DNA from: Candidatus Bathyarchaeota archaeon
GTDB lineage: Archaea; Thermoproteota; Bathyarchaeia; Bathyarchaeales; Bathyarchaeaceae
Length of the DNA stretch: 39,143 nt
Direction: 5' to 3'
Assembly: GCA_030615265.1 (NCBI GenBank)
Contig: JAUWZP010000008.1
Location: 1-39,143 of the forward strand
Shown: one piece after another, positions 1-10,500 of the stretch
Numbering within the stretch: the stretch's first letter is position 1
How the letters are laid out: each line of letters begins with the position of its first letter
Notes under the pieces: model-generated
What the model saw: the letters and a program-made list of their open reading frames with translations, nothing else
The model's database searches: none
What the model was told of the DNA's origin: nothing
Program-made: the position numbers and the translations under genes

Positions 1-44
1 CCCTGCGAGTAGAGTATTCAAGATAGTAGGCGGGAAACTTCTAG

Positions 45-1364
45 ATGAAGACCGACCAACTGGGAGACTGGCGGCGAACCCACTATTCAATCGAAGTGAC
101 ACCGGAACTAGATGGAAACGAAGTTATTGTCTTTGGCTGGATTCAAGATATTCGAGACCTCGGTGGCATACTTTTCCTAATACTGCAAGACCGCGAAGGA
201 AACGTGCAGGTTACAATCCCTCGTAAAAAAGTTAAGAAGCAAATTGTCGAAAAGGCAGAAGCCGTCCAGAGGCAGTACAGCATAGGCGTCAAAGGCATAG
301 TTAAGCGAACCAAAATGACCCCAAGGAAAGTTGAAATAATCCCGAAAGAAATCCGCGTGCTTGGCGTGGCGCAACATCCTCTTCCCTTGGACGTGACTGG
401 ACGAACCCCGGCAAAAATAGATGTACGCCTAGACGCACGAGCTCTGGATCTTTGCCAACAAGAAAATCGTGCAGTGTTCAAGATTCAACATGTGTTACTG
501 CGTGCAATACGGGACTTTCTCTCAGAAAAAGGCTTCATAGAAGTTCACACGCCGCGAATAATTGCAACAGCAACCGAAGGCGGTGCAGCACTCTTCCCAG
601 TTAAATACTTCGAAAACAAGGCGTTTCTAGCCCAAAGCCCCCAGCTGTACAAAGAAGAGCTCGTTCTAGGCTTCGAAAAAGTGTTTGAAATCGGGCCGTT
701 CTTCCGCGCTGAAGAGTCACATACTCGGCGACACATAAGCGAATTCATTTCAGTCGACATCGAACAAGCCTTCGCAACAGCCGAAGACGTTATGCAAGTT
801 CTCGAACAACTAGTGCATCATGTATGTGAAGATGTGAAGGCAAGGTGCAGAAGAGAGCTTGAAATTTTAAAACATGATTTCGAAGTGCCAAAGCTTCCAT
901 TTAAACGCTTCACTTACGATGAAATCATAGTAGAACTCCAAAACAAGAACGTAGAAGCTCAATGGGGCGAAGACATTCCAACCCCAGCCCTGAGAACCTT
1001 AGGCGGACTCCATCCTTACTTCTACTTCATCACAGACTGGCCAATAACTGCGAGAGCATTTTACATAAAGCCAAAAGACGGCAACCCCAAACTAACCGAA
1101 GGCTTCGACTTGATGTGGCACTGGATAGAACTTGCATCCGGAGGATCCCGCATTTCCTCAAAGGACCTTCTTGTCAAGCGGTTAAGAGAATGCGAGTTAA
1201 ACCCCGAATCTTTTAAGCATCACTTGAAAGCCTTCGACTATGGTATGCCGCCACACGGAGGCTGGGCCATCGGCTTAGAACGGTTGACGATGATGCTGAC
1301 CGGGAAGAAGAACATAAGAGAAGTTGTCTTGTTTCCAAGAGACCGCTTCAGGCTTACACCTTAG
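45..1364 (+). CDS. aspS: Aspartyl-tRNA synthetase (archaeal AspRS/AsnRS type)
   Basis: 439 aa ORF; OB-fold N-terminus (VFGWIQDIRDLGGILFLILQDREGNVQ) and class II motifs (FFRAEESHTRRHISEF; GGWAIGLERLTMMLTG). Confidence 0.96.
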   Translation: MKTDQLGDWRRTHYSIEVTPELDGNEVIVFGWIQDIRDLGGILFLILQDREGNVQVTIPRKKVKKQIVEKAEAVQRQYSIGVKGIVKRTKMTPRKVEIIPKEIRVLGVAQHPLPLDVTGRTPAKIDVRLDARALDLCQQENRAVFKIQHVLLRAIRDFLSEKGFIEVHTPRIIATATEGGAALFPVKYFENKAFLAQSPQLYKEELVLGFEKVFEIGPFFRAEESHTRRHISEFISVDIEQAFATAEDVMQVLEQLVHHVCEDVKARCRRELEILKHDFEVPKLPFKRFTYDEIIVELQNKNVEAQWGEDIPTPALRTLGGLHPYFYFITDWPITARAFYIKPKDGNPKLTEGFDLMWHWIELASGGSRISSKDLLVKRLRECELNPESFKHHLKAFDYGMPPHGGWAIGLERLTMMLTGKKNIREVVLFPRDRFRLTP

Positions 1365-1444
1365 CATTCTGATGGCTGAATTTTGAATCCAATGTTAAAT
1401 CGCGTCTAGAGAATATGCCATTGTCCACGGAACAAAACGTCAAA

Positions 1445-1810
1445 TCATGGCTTCTGCCGCCACGCTCGCATGGTCTCAAACCACATAACTCCAGTGCTGA
1501 TTACGGATAGAATCAGTGCAAACACGCTGTAAAAGTTAACCTGCCTAAACTGCGTCAAATAGAAAACCAGCAGAGTTGTAAACATGCTTGCGTATAACAA
1601 GTAACGGGGAAACATGAAAGTACCGAAGCGTACGAACTGCTTTAAAACCCCCACATTCACAGTCTTGACCAAGCGATATTCTCCACGGGTTTTTTCCGCT
1701 AAACCGAGGTCTGCGAGTTTGTCCAAATGATAAACAGCTAGGGCTGGACTTGAAAATCCGAGAGCGCGTTGGGTTTGCCTAGCTCCGACAACGCCATTTT
1801 CTGCTCGCAA
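1445..1810 (-). CDS. Winged-helix HTH protein with C-terminal transmembrane helices
   Basis: HTH segment (GARQTQRALGFSSPALAVYHLDKLADLGLAEK) followed by two hydrophobic helices; the coding frame seems to extend upstream of the called TTG start. Confidence 0.75.
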   Translation of the reverse strand: MRAENGVVGARQTQRALGFSSPALAVYHLDKLADLGLAEKTRGEYRLVKTVNVGVLKQFVRFGTFMFPRYLLYASMFTTLLVFYLTQFRQVNFYSVFALILSVISTGVMWFETMRAWRQKP

Positions 1811-2142
1811 TAAGAACCAGTAAACCCTGAGCGTGTTACCGCGTAGCGCGCTGGCAACGTCTTCATTGCTAAACGCCTATTCCTCCAAGACCTTGTTTCT
1901 AACTTATTTTGAGTGCTGGAACTCGTTTAAAGAATTATGCGTTATTCTTAACAGTGGTGATATCGCGCAAACTCCCATCTTCTTATCGCGTACATTCAGG
2001 TTTGGTTTTGCTTCATATATTAATTGATGTCATTTTAGAAAATAAAACTGTAAATCAGAAAGCGTAATCCTTAGGTTTTGTCATGCGTGAGGATTCGTAA
2101 CCTATAAGTCTCAGTATTGTTTCTTGATATTCGTGATACGGT

Positions 2143-2355
2143 ATGAAAGCTGACACAGTCTCTTCAGTGGAAATTCCATGTTTCAAGTGTTTACTCTGGG
2201 GTAAACGAGCCAAGAACATGTACTGCAACCCGAACGAATGTGACAAGTTAACAGAGTGGCTTGTTAACCAAGTCGAAAGATATCATCGGAAAATAGAGAG
2301 GTTAAAGCAAACCGTTGAGAGACTAGAGGTTCTTGAACGTGTCAGCGTCCCATAA
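2143..2355 (+). CDS. Small Cys-containing protein with C-terminal coiled coil
   Basis: ATG start; CFKC...C....C pattern then heptad-like ERYHRKIERLKQTVERLEVLE. Confidence 0.5.
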   Translation: MKADTVSSVEIPCFKCLLWGKRAKNMYCNPNECDKLTEWLVNQVERYHRKIERLKQTVERLEVLERVSVP

Positions 2356-2582
2356 GTTTCTCATTCTCTGAATCCGCCACGTTTAGCTATGCCTATTCTA
2401 AAGTAGTATGACCTTCTTGCCAATACCAATGACTGTCAGGTTTAGCTGTGCTACTCTGCCATAACTTTCTATTCATAATAATTCATATTACCAACATGTA
2501 GTGTACATCTACACACAAAATATCCTTAACCAAACTCTGGCTCACCTGTCTACAGGAAAAAATTAAGGGGGACTCGGCTGGT

Positions 2583-2762
2583 TTGGCTCAAAAATCCCTG
2601 CCAAGAGAAATGCAAATGAAACTTGAGAATTTGCTGAGAAAAATCGATTCACTGGAGGCTCCAGATGAACAAAAACATCGCTTAAAAACGATGTGGAGCG
2701 ACGTTAGAGACAATTGCATAAGGCTAGAGAACCTCAGGAATGCCTGCACACTAAAGGAGTAA
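2583..2762 (+). CDS. Small helical protein (59 aa), below the ORF-track length cutoff
   Basis: TTG start after an AAGGGGG purine-rich stretch; translates as LAQKSLPREMQMKLENLLRKIDSLEAPDEQKHRLKTMWSDVRDNCIRLENLRNACTLKE*. Confidence 0.4.
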   Translation: MAQKSLPREMQMKLENLLRKIDSLEAPDEQKHRLKTMWSDVRDNCIRLENLRNACTLKE

Positions 2763-2956
2763 TAGTGTCCACGCAGCCTAGGAACACAACTTGCTCTTCT
2801 TAACCTTCCTATTTTTGATATTTCAGACCCCATTCCAGATTCACAAAAGATACTCCTCTTCGAAGGCTCTGAAGATTGACCTTACTGCAGTACAAGACTC
2901 ATAAAAGACGCGAAGGACCTTGCTTGCAAGCCAGAATTTGTAACTTTGCAAAAGAA

Positions 2957-3400
2957 CTATGTAATGCTCACGTTTTGTATTTGGAAGTATCTCTTAGCCA
3001 GAAACCGTATGCGTTCTGCGTTTCTCCCATTCTTGCCTATGGCCACACCCTTGTCTCTTGGGTTAACTGAAACCACGGCAATTATTTTTCCATTGGGACG
3101 CTCAGTTATACGGACTTCGTTCACTCGGGCTGGTTTCAAAGCGTTCTTGATGAACTGAGCTGGCTTGTCAGAATGCTCAATGATCTCATGTTTTTTGCCA
3201 GTCATTCTTTCCAGCAAATGAATGTTTTTTCCACCTTTACCAATGGCCGCTCCAATATCGCCCTGCTTCACGACGAAGATAATTCGGTTAAGTTCATCAT
3301 CAATGATACAATCCTTAACGTTAGCGTCTGTTATGCTCTCAAATAACGCAATGTACCGCATCTCACGACTTGTAAGCCTTATCCCACTATGCATTGACAT
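2957..3400 (-). CDS. nusA: NusA-like transcription termination/antitermination factor (tandem KH domains)
   Basis: Two GxxG KH motifs (GAAIGKGGKNI; GVAIGKNGRNAERI); directly downstream of rpl30e; start trimmed to the ATG overlapping the rpl30e stop. Confidence 0.9.
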   Translation of the reverse strand: MSMHSGIRLTSREMRYIALFESITDANVKDCIIDDELNRIIFVVKQGDIGAAIGKGGKNIHLLERMTGKKHEIIEHSDKPAQFIKNALKPARVNEVRITERPNGKIIAVVSVNPRDKGVAIGKNGRNAERIRFLAKRYFQIQNVSIT

Positions 3401-3734
3401 CCTCCGTTGTCCCTGCCACTGCCGGGGGCTTCTTTGTCTTCGCAAGCTTCAAGATATCTGAATCTCCTGGTTCTCGTACAGTGAGGGCTGACACTATAAA
3501 CGGTTTTCCGCAAGCCGCACCCAAATCTATGCTGGTTCCATTATAAATAACTACTGGAATGGCTGAAAACCTACTATAATATTCAATATCTCTTCGAATA
3601 TGCTTTGGACAGTTTGCCGCTAAGAGAATAAGCTTTGCCCTCCCTGTCTTAAGGCTTCTCATCGCATAGCTAGCACCAAAAAATACTTTGCCGGTCTTCA
3701 CAGTTGTAGCGATGGCTTTGTTGACATCTGTCAC
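3387..3734 (-). CDS. rpl30e: 50S ribosomal protein L30e
   Basis: 115 aa; L30e signature (KAKLILLAANCPKHIRRDIEYYSRFSAIPVVIYNGTSIDLGAACGKPF-like); conserved position between rpoA and nusA. Confidence 0.93.
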   Translation of the reverse strand: MTDVNKAIATTVKTGKVFFGASYAMRSLKTGRAKLILLAANCPKHIRRDIEYYSRFSAIPVVIYNGTSIDLGAACGKPFIVSALTVREPGDSDILKLAKTKKPPAVAGTTEDVNA

Positions 3735-6700
3735 TTTTTCTTCACCCGGTAAGGCGTTGACATATAAAGGTCCACAAGACCCGTGCCTATTGGTATGGAC
3801 TGGCCCACAATTACGTTCTCTGTCACACCCTTCAATGGATCGCTTTCGCCTCTAATAGAGGCTTCAACGATGTTTGGAACAGTAATTTCAAAGGCTGCTC
3901 TAGCCAAAACGCTGGCTTTTTTGCCGCTGATTCCATGTCTACCTATTTGGCGCACTCCACCTGTTGCAGTCATAATGTCTGACACCAGCATTACATGGCG
4001 AATGTCCACGTCCAAGCCTTGCTCTTCAAGAACACCAACAGCCTCCTTTATTATAACGTTTCTCGCGGCTTCAATTCCCAATGTCTTAGCGATTTCGTGA
4101 ATGTTGTTAGCCACTGTCCTAGTTGGATCTATGCCTGAAATCTCAAGCACTCTTGCCAAGTTAGAACCATCTGTTCGTATAACCCATTCTCCCTTTTCCT
4201 CAGTAATCAAAACCCGTCGAATGCTTGGAGCACCCTTAACGAGATGGCTAGACACTTTGCCAAGCAGTTTTTTAGGTTCAATCTTTTTCGGTTTCAAATA
4301 AAGCTTGTCTTCTTCTACTCGCAATGTGCAACTGGGCATTTGTAAAGCTTCTTCGAGATGGTCAAGCGTTACCCCACGGTCTTTCATCATTGCTGCGTCG
4401 AGCTGAACAACGACTTCTTCTAGTTCAGGGTCAACATACATAGCTTTGGTAACATCTTCTAAATTCGTGCAAATAATTTCCCGCGCTACTTCAGCTGCCT
4501 TACGCTTGCTTCCACGATGCTTCTTGTCAAGGTAAATGGACATAATCGGCGTAGAAGGCATTCTCCGTGCGTCCACGATTTCAATGAGCCTAGGCAGGCC
4601 TAAGGTAACGTTTTGCTCTCTGACACCCGCATAATGGAAAGTCCTCAAGGTCATTTGGGTGCCCGGCTCACCCATTGACTGTGCTGCAACTATTCCAACA
4701 GCTTCACCTGGTTCAACCAGCGCCCGTTTATAGTTTTCCAGCGTTAATTCAATCGTTTGATCTATGCCTTTCCGGGCTAATCCAGATTTGCTTAACTCGT
4801 TACCTAGCTCATCGACGAGAAGAGGTGAAAGTTGATCTTTAACTTTTTCAATTTGTTTCTTAATGTAATCTTTTGGCACGAGTTTGCCCTTCTTAGCCGC
4901 TATCTTGATTTGCTCCACAATTCGGCTGACATTGACTGCTTTTCCATGGTCACTTTTAGCAGGGTCAACTCCGTCTTCCCCATATCTAATCTGGATTATG
5001 TCGCCAATAGAGTTTCTAACCGTTGAGTCATATTCAATGCGCAGGTGCTCCAGCGCGTTGATAAGGCGTCTCTGCATGTATCCACTTTGCTGCGTCCTAA
5101 CGGCGGTGTCTACGAGTCCTTCGCGACCACCCATAGAGTGGAAGAAGAATTCCACAGGGTCTAAACCGTCTCGATATGAAGAATACACGAAGCCTCTAGC
5201 TTTTGGAGACGGATCTTTCACCTTGAAATGAGGTAAAGCTCGCTCACGATAACCACGCATAACTCGCTTGCCACGCACAGACTGTTGCCCAACCACTGCA
5301 GTCATCTGACCAATGTTAAGGCTTGAGCCTCTTGCCCCGGTCTTCGTCATAATTATACCCGCATTGTCAGGGGCGAAATCATCTTCAGCAGCTATTCCAG
5401 CTTTGTCTCTTGCCTGAGCCAGCTCGTTCATTACGTAAATTTCAAAAGATTCTTCCAAAGTTAAGCCTGGAAGCCTTTCCAGGGTTTCTTCCTGAAAATC
5501 TTCGATCAGCTTGCGTATTCGTTTCTCTCGGTCATCGATAATTTTGCGAATTTTTCTTTGAACTGGGCGCGAAAGTTCCAGTTCGTCAAAGGAGTATGTG
5601 AATCCTCGCATTGTCATGAACGCCGTGAGAGCTTTGCAGACATGATTCAGGAATTGTCGGCCAGTGGTGGCGCCATAATCCTTTATGATTCTGTGAAGCA
5701 GGCTTTCTGATTGCTCTGCTCCTATGGAGTTTCGGTCTATTACACCTGACTTCAAAACACCATTCTTAATCACAACATAAGCGTCGTATTCGCATTCCTC
5801 GTAGAGGCAACGTGGACAAGCTATGCAGGTAGCTGCTTTAAAAGCGTAATTCAAACTCTTCGGAATGAAAAGACTGAAAATCTGTTTACCAGTCCATCGG
5901 GGTTTAGGCCGTTTAGTCACTGGCTCTGGAAGCGACCCTTCATACCCTGCTGCCAAAAGTAGGCGGCAAACCTCTTCTTTCGTGAGCAATGAGGATTTCT
6001 TGGTAAGCAGATAGGCAGCTGTTATGAAATCGGTTTTGGCTCCTATGATGGGTCCCCCAAATCTGGGCGATAGTATCTGGTCTTGAACTTGCATTAGAAG
6101 ACGGGCTTCTGTTCGGGCTTCCTCGCTTTGCGGTATGTGAAGGTTCATTTCATCTCCGTCAAAGTCAGCGTTATACGGGGGACAGACGCAAAGATGTAAG
6201 CGAAACGTTTTATGGGGAAGCACGCGGACATTATGCGCCATTATTGACATCCGATGGAGAGAAGGCTGCCTGTTAAAGATGGCAGTGTCCCCGTTTCGTA
6301 GGTGGCGTTCCACAACGAAAGCGGGTTCCAAGGCTTCAGCAATTTTCTCGCGGTCTGTGACAAATTCTAGTCTAATGCGTTTACCATCTGGTCTTACAAC
6401 GTAAAGAGCGCCTGGATAGTTTTCTGGTCCATTAATCACCAGCTGGCGTAGTTTTTCAATGTTCCATTCGGTTACTTTCTCTGGGATTGAGAGCCTTATT
6501 GCAATTTGAAGTGGAACTCCAACTTCGTTGATGTCAAGGTTTGGGTCAGGTGAAATCACGGTTCGAGCTGAGAAGTCAACTCTTTTTCCAGAAAGGTTGC
6601 TTCGAAATCTTCCTTCTTTTCCTTTTAGACGTTGAGACAAAGTCTTCAGGGCTCTTCCAGAACGATGTCGAGCCGGGGGAATTCCCGAAGCCTCATTATT

Positions 6701-7546
6701 AAAGTAGGTTGTCACATGATATTGAAGAAGTTCTGATAAATCTTGAATGATGAGGGTTGGAGCACCGGCTTCCATGTTCTCTTTCAAACGTTGATTAATG
6801 CGGATAATGTCAACAAGTTTATGGGTTAAATCGTCTTCAGAGCGGATTCCCGACTCTAAAGTTATAGAAGGCCTAACATAGACTGGCGGAACCGGAAGGA
6901 CCTGGAGAACCATCCATTCTGGACGCGCACTCGACGGTTTGAAGCCGACTACTTCAAGGTCTTCATCCAGCATGCGTTCAAGTCTCTCTCGAATCATGCT
7001 TGGGGTTAACCGTTGGGCGCCTTCCTCTGAAATCTCGTGGAAGGTTGTAGGTTTCGTGAATTCCACCTTAAATTGGGGAGCGCCACAGTGGGGACATTCC
7101 TTTTTTCTTGCATCCCGCAAAATCTTCTTATAGAAAGCAGAGGACACCACTCCCAACAATTTACGTGTTCGTATAACTTGTGACCTAATTTCCTCAATTT
7201 CAGTTTCAGGCAACAAAATGCGTCCACAATTTCTGCAAGTGGCAGTTAACAAGTTGTAGACTACTTTGGTGAATACAACGTGAACTATAGGAACCGCTAA
7301 CTCAATGTGACCAGAATGACCTGGACACCGAATTGCTGTGTTGCCGCATGTTTTACATCTCTGCCTTGGCTCAAGTGTTCCTAGTCGCCCATCCATGAGT
7401 CCAGTGCTGATTGGGGCACCATCCTCGTCGTAAGTGTCCGCTGTCACAATTTCGGCGACAGAAAGTCTCCTTATGTCCTGCGGAGACATTACACCAAACG
7501 AAAGCTGGTCCACAACCTTATTTATAGTCTCTTTCAACGTCGACAT
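3731..7546 (-). CDS. rpoA: DNA-directed RNA polymerase subunit A, A' and A'' fused in one ORF
   Basis: 1271 aa; contains A' catalytic motif NADFDGDEMNLH and the A'' segment EPGEAVGIVAAQSMGEPGTQMTLRTFHYAGV in one uninterrupted frame. Confidence 0.97.
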   Translation of the reverse strand: MSTLKETINKVVDQLSFGVMSPQDIRRLSVAEIVTADTYDEDGAPISTGLMDGRLGTLEPRQRCKTCGNTAIRCPGHSGHIELAVPIVHVVFTKVVYNLLTATCRNCGRILLPETEIEEIRSQVIRTRKLLGVVSSAFYKKILRDARKKECPHCGAPQFKVEFTKPTTFHEISEEGAQRLTPSMIRERLERMLDEDLEVVGFKPSSARPEWMVLQVLPVPPVYVRPSITLESGIRSEDDLTHKLVDIIRINQRLKENMEAGAPTLIIQDLSELLQYHVTTYFNNEASGIPPARHRSGRALKTLSQRLKGKEGRFRSNLSGKRVDFSARTVISPDPNLDINEVGVPLQIAIRLSIPEKVTEWNIEKLRQLVINGPENYPGALYVVRPDGKRIRLEFVTDREKIAEALEPAFVVERHLRNGDTAIFNRQPSLHRMSIMAHNVRVLPHKTFRLHLCVCPPYNADFDGDEMNLHIPQSEEARTEARLLMQVQDQILSPRFGGPIIGAKTDFITAAYLLTKKSSLLTKEEVCRLLLAAGYEGSLPEPVTKRPKPRWTGKQIFSLFIPKSLNYAFKAATCIACPRCLYEECEYDAYVVIKNGVLKSGVIDRNSIGAEQSESLLHRIIKDYGATTGRQFLNHVCKALTAFMTMRGFTYSFDELELSRPVQRKIRKIIDDREKRIRKLIEDFQEETLERLPGLTLEESFEIYVMNELAQARDKAGIAAEDDFAPDNAGIIMTKTGARGSSLNIGQMTAVVGQQSVRGKRVMRGYRERALPHFKVKDPSPKARGFVYSSYRDGLDPVEFFFHSMGGREGLVDTAVRTQQSGYMQRRLINALEHLRIEYDSTVRNSIGDIIQIRYGEDGVDPAKSDHGKAVNVSRIVEQIKIAAKKGKLVPKDYIKKQIEKVKDQLSPLLVDELGNELSKSGLARKGIDQTIELTLENYKRALVEPGEAVGIVAAQSMGEPGTQMTLRTFHYAGVREQNVTLGLPRLIEIVDARRMPSTPIMSIYLDKKHRGSKRKAAEVAREIICTNLEDVTKAMYVDPELEEVVVQLDAAMMKDRGVTLDHLEEALQMPSCTLRVEEDKLYLKPKKIEPKKLLGKVSSHLVKGAPSIRRVLITEEKGEWVIRTDGSNLARVLEISGIDPTRTVANNIHEIAKTLGIEAARNVIIKEAVGVLEEQGLDVDIRHVMLVSDIMTATGGVRQIGRHGISGKKASVLARAAFEITVPNIVEASIRGESDPLKGVTENVIVGQSIPIGTGLVDLYMSTPYRVKKK

Positions 7547-7547
7547 C

Positions 7548-10500
7548 TTACGCCCTCTCCCGAAGCTTTAGTTTAGGCGTCACACACAGACTCATCAATT
7601 CTTGCAGAAGCAGTTTAAAAGCATAAGAAACGAAAACGGGTGAAATCTGAGCTTTGTCTTCGCATATTCGGCAAACATATCTGCGTTGCTTAAGGTCATA
7701 ATACGCGATGTAGCCGCATTTTTCGCATATGTAAAGCAGATACTTATCAGACTCCTCTAGAAGCCTATCTCGCAAAAGCATAGCGGCTCCATGACCAATT
7801 AAGCAGTCGCGCTCCATTTCGCCGAAGCGTAACCCACCGCCTCTGGCTCGCCCTTCAGTAGGTTGTCGCGTCAACATTTGAACTTGTCCTCTGGCCCTTG
7901 CATGAATCTTGTCTGTGACCATATGGTGAAGCTTCTGGTAGTAGACGACGCCCATGAAAATGTCGGCGACGAAACGTTCACCGGTGATGCCGTTGTAGAG
8001 AACCTCTCTGCCGGTGTGGCTGTAACCTAAATCAATTAAAGCCTGCTTCAGGTCTTCAGGCTTCTCGCTAATGAAAGGTGTTCCGTCAACTGGCCTTCCC
8101 CTTGCAGCGGCCACTTTTCCAGCCATGGACTCGAGAAACTGTCCGATGGTCATTCTGGACGGAATAGCATGAGGATTAATGATGATATCGGGAAATACAC
8201 CGTCAGCTGTAAACGGCAAGTCCTCTTGAGGAATAATCATCCCTATTACGCCTTTTTGGCCGTGACGAGAAGCAAATTTGTCACCTAATTCTGGGATTCT
8301 CTGGTCGCGCACTCTGGCTTTCACGAGTTTGGCTCCCTCACGGGTTTCAGTGATGAAAAGGGCGTCTACAACTCCTGTTTCTGCAGGTCTCATGTCCACT
8401 GACGTGTCTCTCATTGTTGGACCTTTGACTTCAAACATTTTGTATTCTTCAAGGAATCTTGGTGGACTTGTTCTCCCAACGAGAACGTCGCCGCCGCCTA
8501 CTTTCGACTCCAAGCCTATGATGCCGTCCGGCTCCAACATGCGATAATATTGTTCTCCACGATAGCCGCGAATGCCAGTTTCCGGTATGACAAGTTTGTC
8601 TTTGAGTCCACCCAGATATTGTCTGCATACAGCCTCGTAGATTCTGTAAAACGTGGAACGACATAAACCTCGTTCAATGGAAGCCTTGTTAAAGATCAGC
8701 GCGTCTTCCATGTTGTAGCCCTGAAAAGAGATGACTGCTACCAAACAGTTTTGTCCAGAAGGTCGAAGGTCAAATCCTATGATGTTCATGGGCTTGGTGT
8801 CCACTATAGGCTTTTGAGGATAATGCAAAACATGAGAACGCGAATCTACGCGCAGTAGGAAATTGGTGGATTGGATGCCAAGAGCTTGTTTTGCCATAGC
8901 AGCTTCATACGAATTGCGAGGAGACTGATTGTGCTCTGCATAGGGGATAAGTGAAGCACATATTCCAAGAATACTGTAGGTGGCAATTTCAACATGACTA
9001 TGTTCAGGGGTCACATCGTCAAAGCTTAGCGCCACATACAGGTTCTCTTCTTCTTCAGCGTCAATATACTCGATTATGCCGTTCTTCACGAGGTCTTCCC
9101 ATGTCCACTCGCCAGAACGAATCTTTTCAATGTGCTCAGGTTCAAGCTTTGGAATTCCATTTTCTACAACAATGAGAGGCCTGCGCACCCGTCCTTGGCC
9201 GCAGTTGATGTAAACTTCTTCTCTTTCGCCGTGAAACATGGAAAAGTAGGCAAGGTTCAGTTCAGAAGGAATTTCCCCATTTCGGCGCATCAACCTGATT
9301 TCATCAGTTAACTCCTGCGGAGAAAGACGGTACCCAACCAAAGAGCCATTTACAAAAAGTTTGGCTCCAGACTCCCTTATGGATGCGTTGGCCTCCAAAG
9401 CTGGTATGGTGCCCATCTTGTAGAGAACCTGTTTTATCTTTTCGGGGTTTGCACTTACTGATATACAGGCTGAAAGGGCAAGGTTCTTTACTAAGCCACA
9501 GTTTGAACCCTCAGGGGTTTCGTTTGGACAGAGCCTGCCCCAATGAGTCGGATGCAAGTCTCGGGCTTCGAAGTTGGGTTGACTACGGCTAAGCGGAGAC
9601 TGCAACCTGCGAAGATGACTTAAAGTTGACGTGCGATTCGTTCGGTCTAGAAGCTGCGTAATACCAACGCGACCCCGTCCCCAGTTTCCAGTGGCTACAG
9701 CATGCCTGAAACGGTCACTAATGATGCCTGGGCGCACAGCAATAGAAATTGCAATCATTCGACGTTTAACGCCCATGCGTTCGAGTTGATACTTTATATC
9801 TCGACAAAGATTTCTAAAAGCAACACGGAAAAGGTCGGCTAGCAAAGGTCCAGCAAGCTTCAAGCGCTTGTTCTTAAAGTGGTCTTTATCGTCGGGTTTG
9901 CGCTTTCTTAACTTCAACTCGATAACGCGGCATGTCATTTCTCCTAGAAAGAGCGCCTTCTCTCTGCGTTTTTCCATTTTGCGTCCAATATGGGGCAAAA
10001 AGTTTCTATCTAGAATGCTTTGAGCTTTTTGGCGACGATACTCTTCTACTTGTCCTTGAGCTACACGGTTGCCAATGTACAATATAGCTTCGTCTACTGC
10101 ATCGATGCCTAGGGCTTTCTCGAAGGAAGCTTCTAGCTGGTTTTGTATAGTTTTCTTTGTGGAGACCGCTTCGGCGATTTCCTTGTCAGATTCCAGTCCC
10201 AACGCTCGCATAATAACAACGATGGGAATTTCGGTTGGGACGCCTGGCAAAGATACGTAGATGGCACCATCTGACTTCAACCTTAACTCAATTCTCGCCC
10301 TAAAGCCAACTGTAGTGGAAAAAATCTTAGCTTGATAAACCGGTTTTGCTCCTCTGGTGTCGATGTCTACAAGGATACGGTTGGCAGCCAAATCTTCAAG
10401 GGCAACTATAACGCGTTCAGAACCATTAACAACAAAATAACCTCCTGGGTCGCTCGGGTCTTCCCCATGTCCTATCAGCTCTTCTGGAAGCAGCTGAGAA

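Noticed and set aside
143-481. ORFs antisense to aspS
   Set aside because: Shadow ORFs opposite a certain gene. The same applies to the antisense ORFs over rpoA, rpoB, the MCM-like gene, the aminotransferase and engB.
2588-2833. 81-aa minus-strand ORF
   Set aside because: Antisense to the more protein-like plus-strand 59-aa ORF; composition not protein-like.
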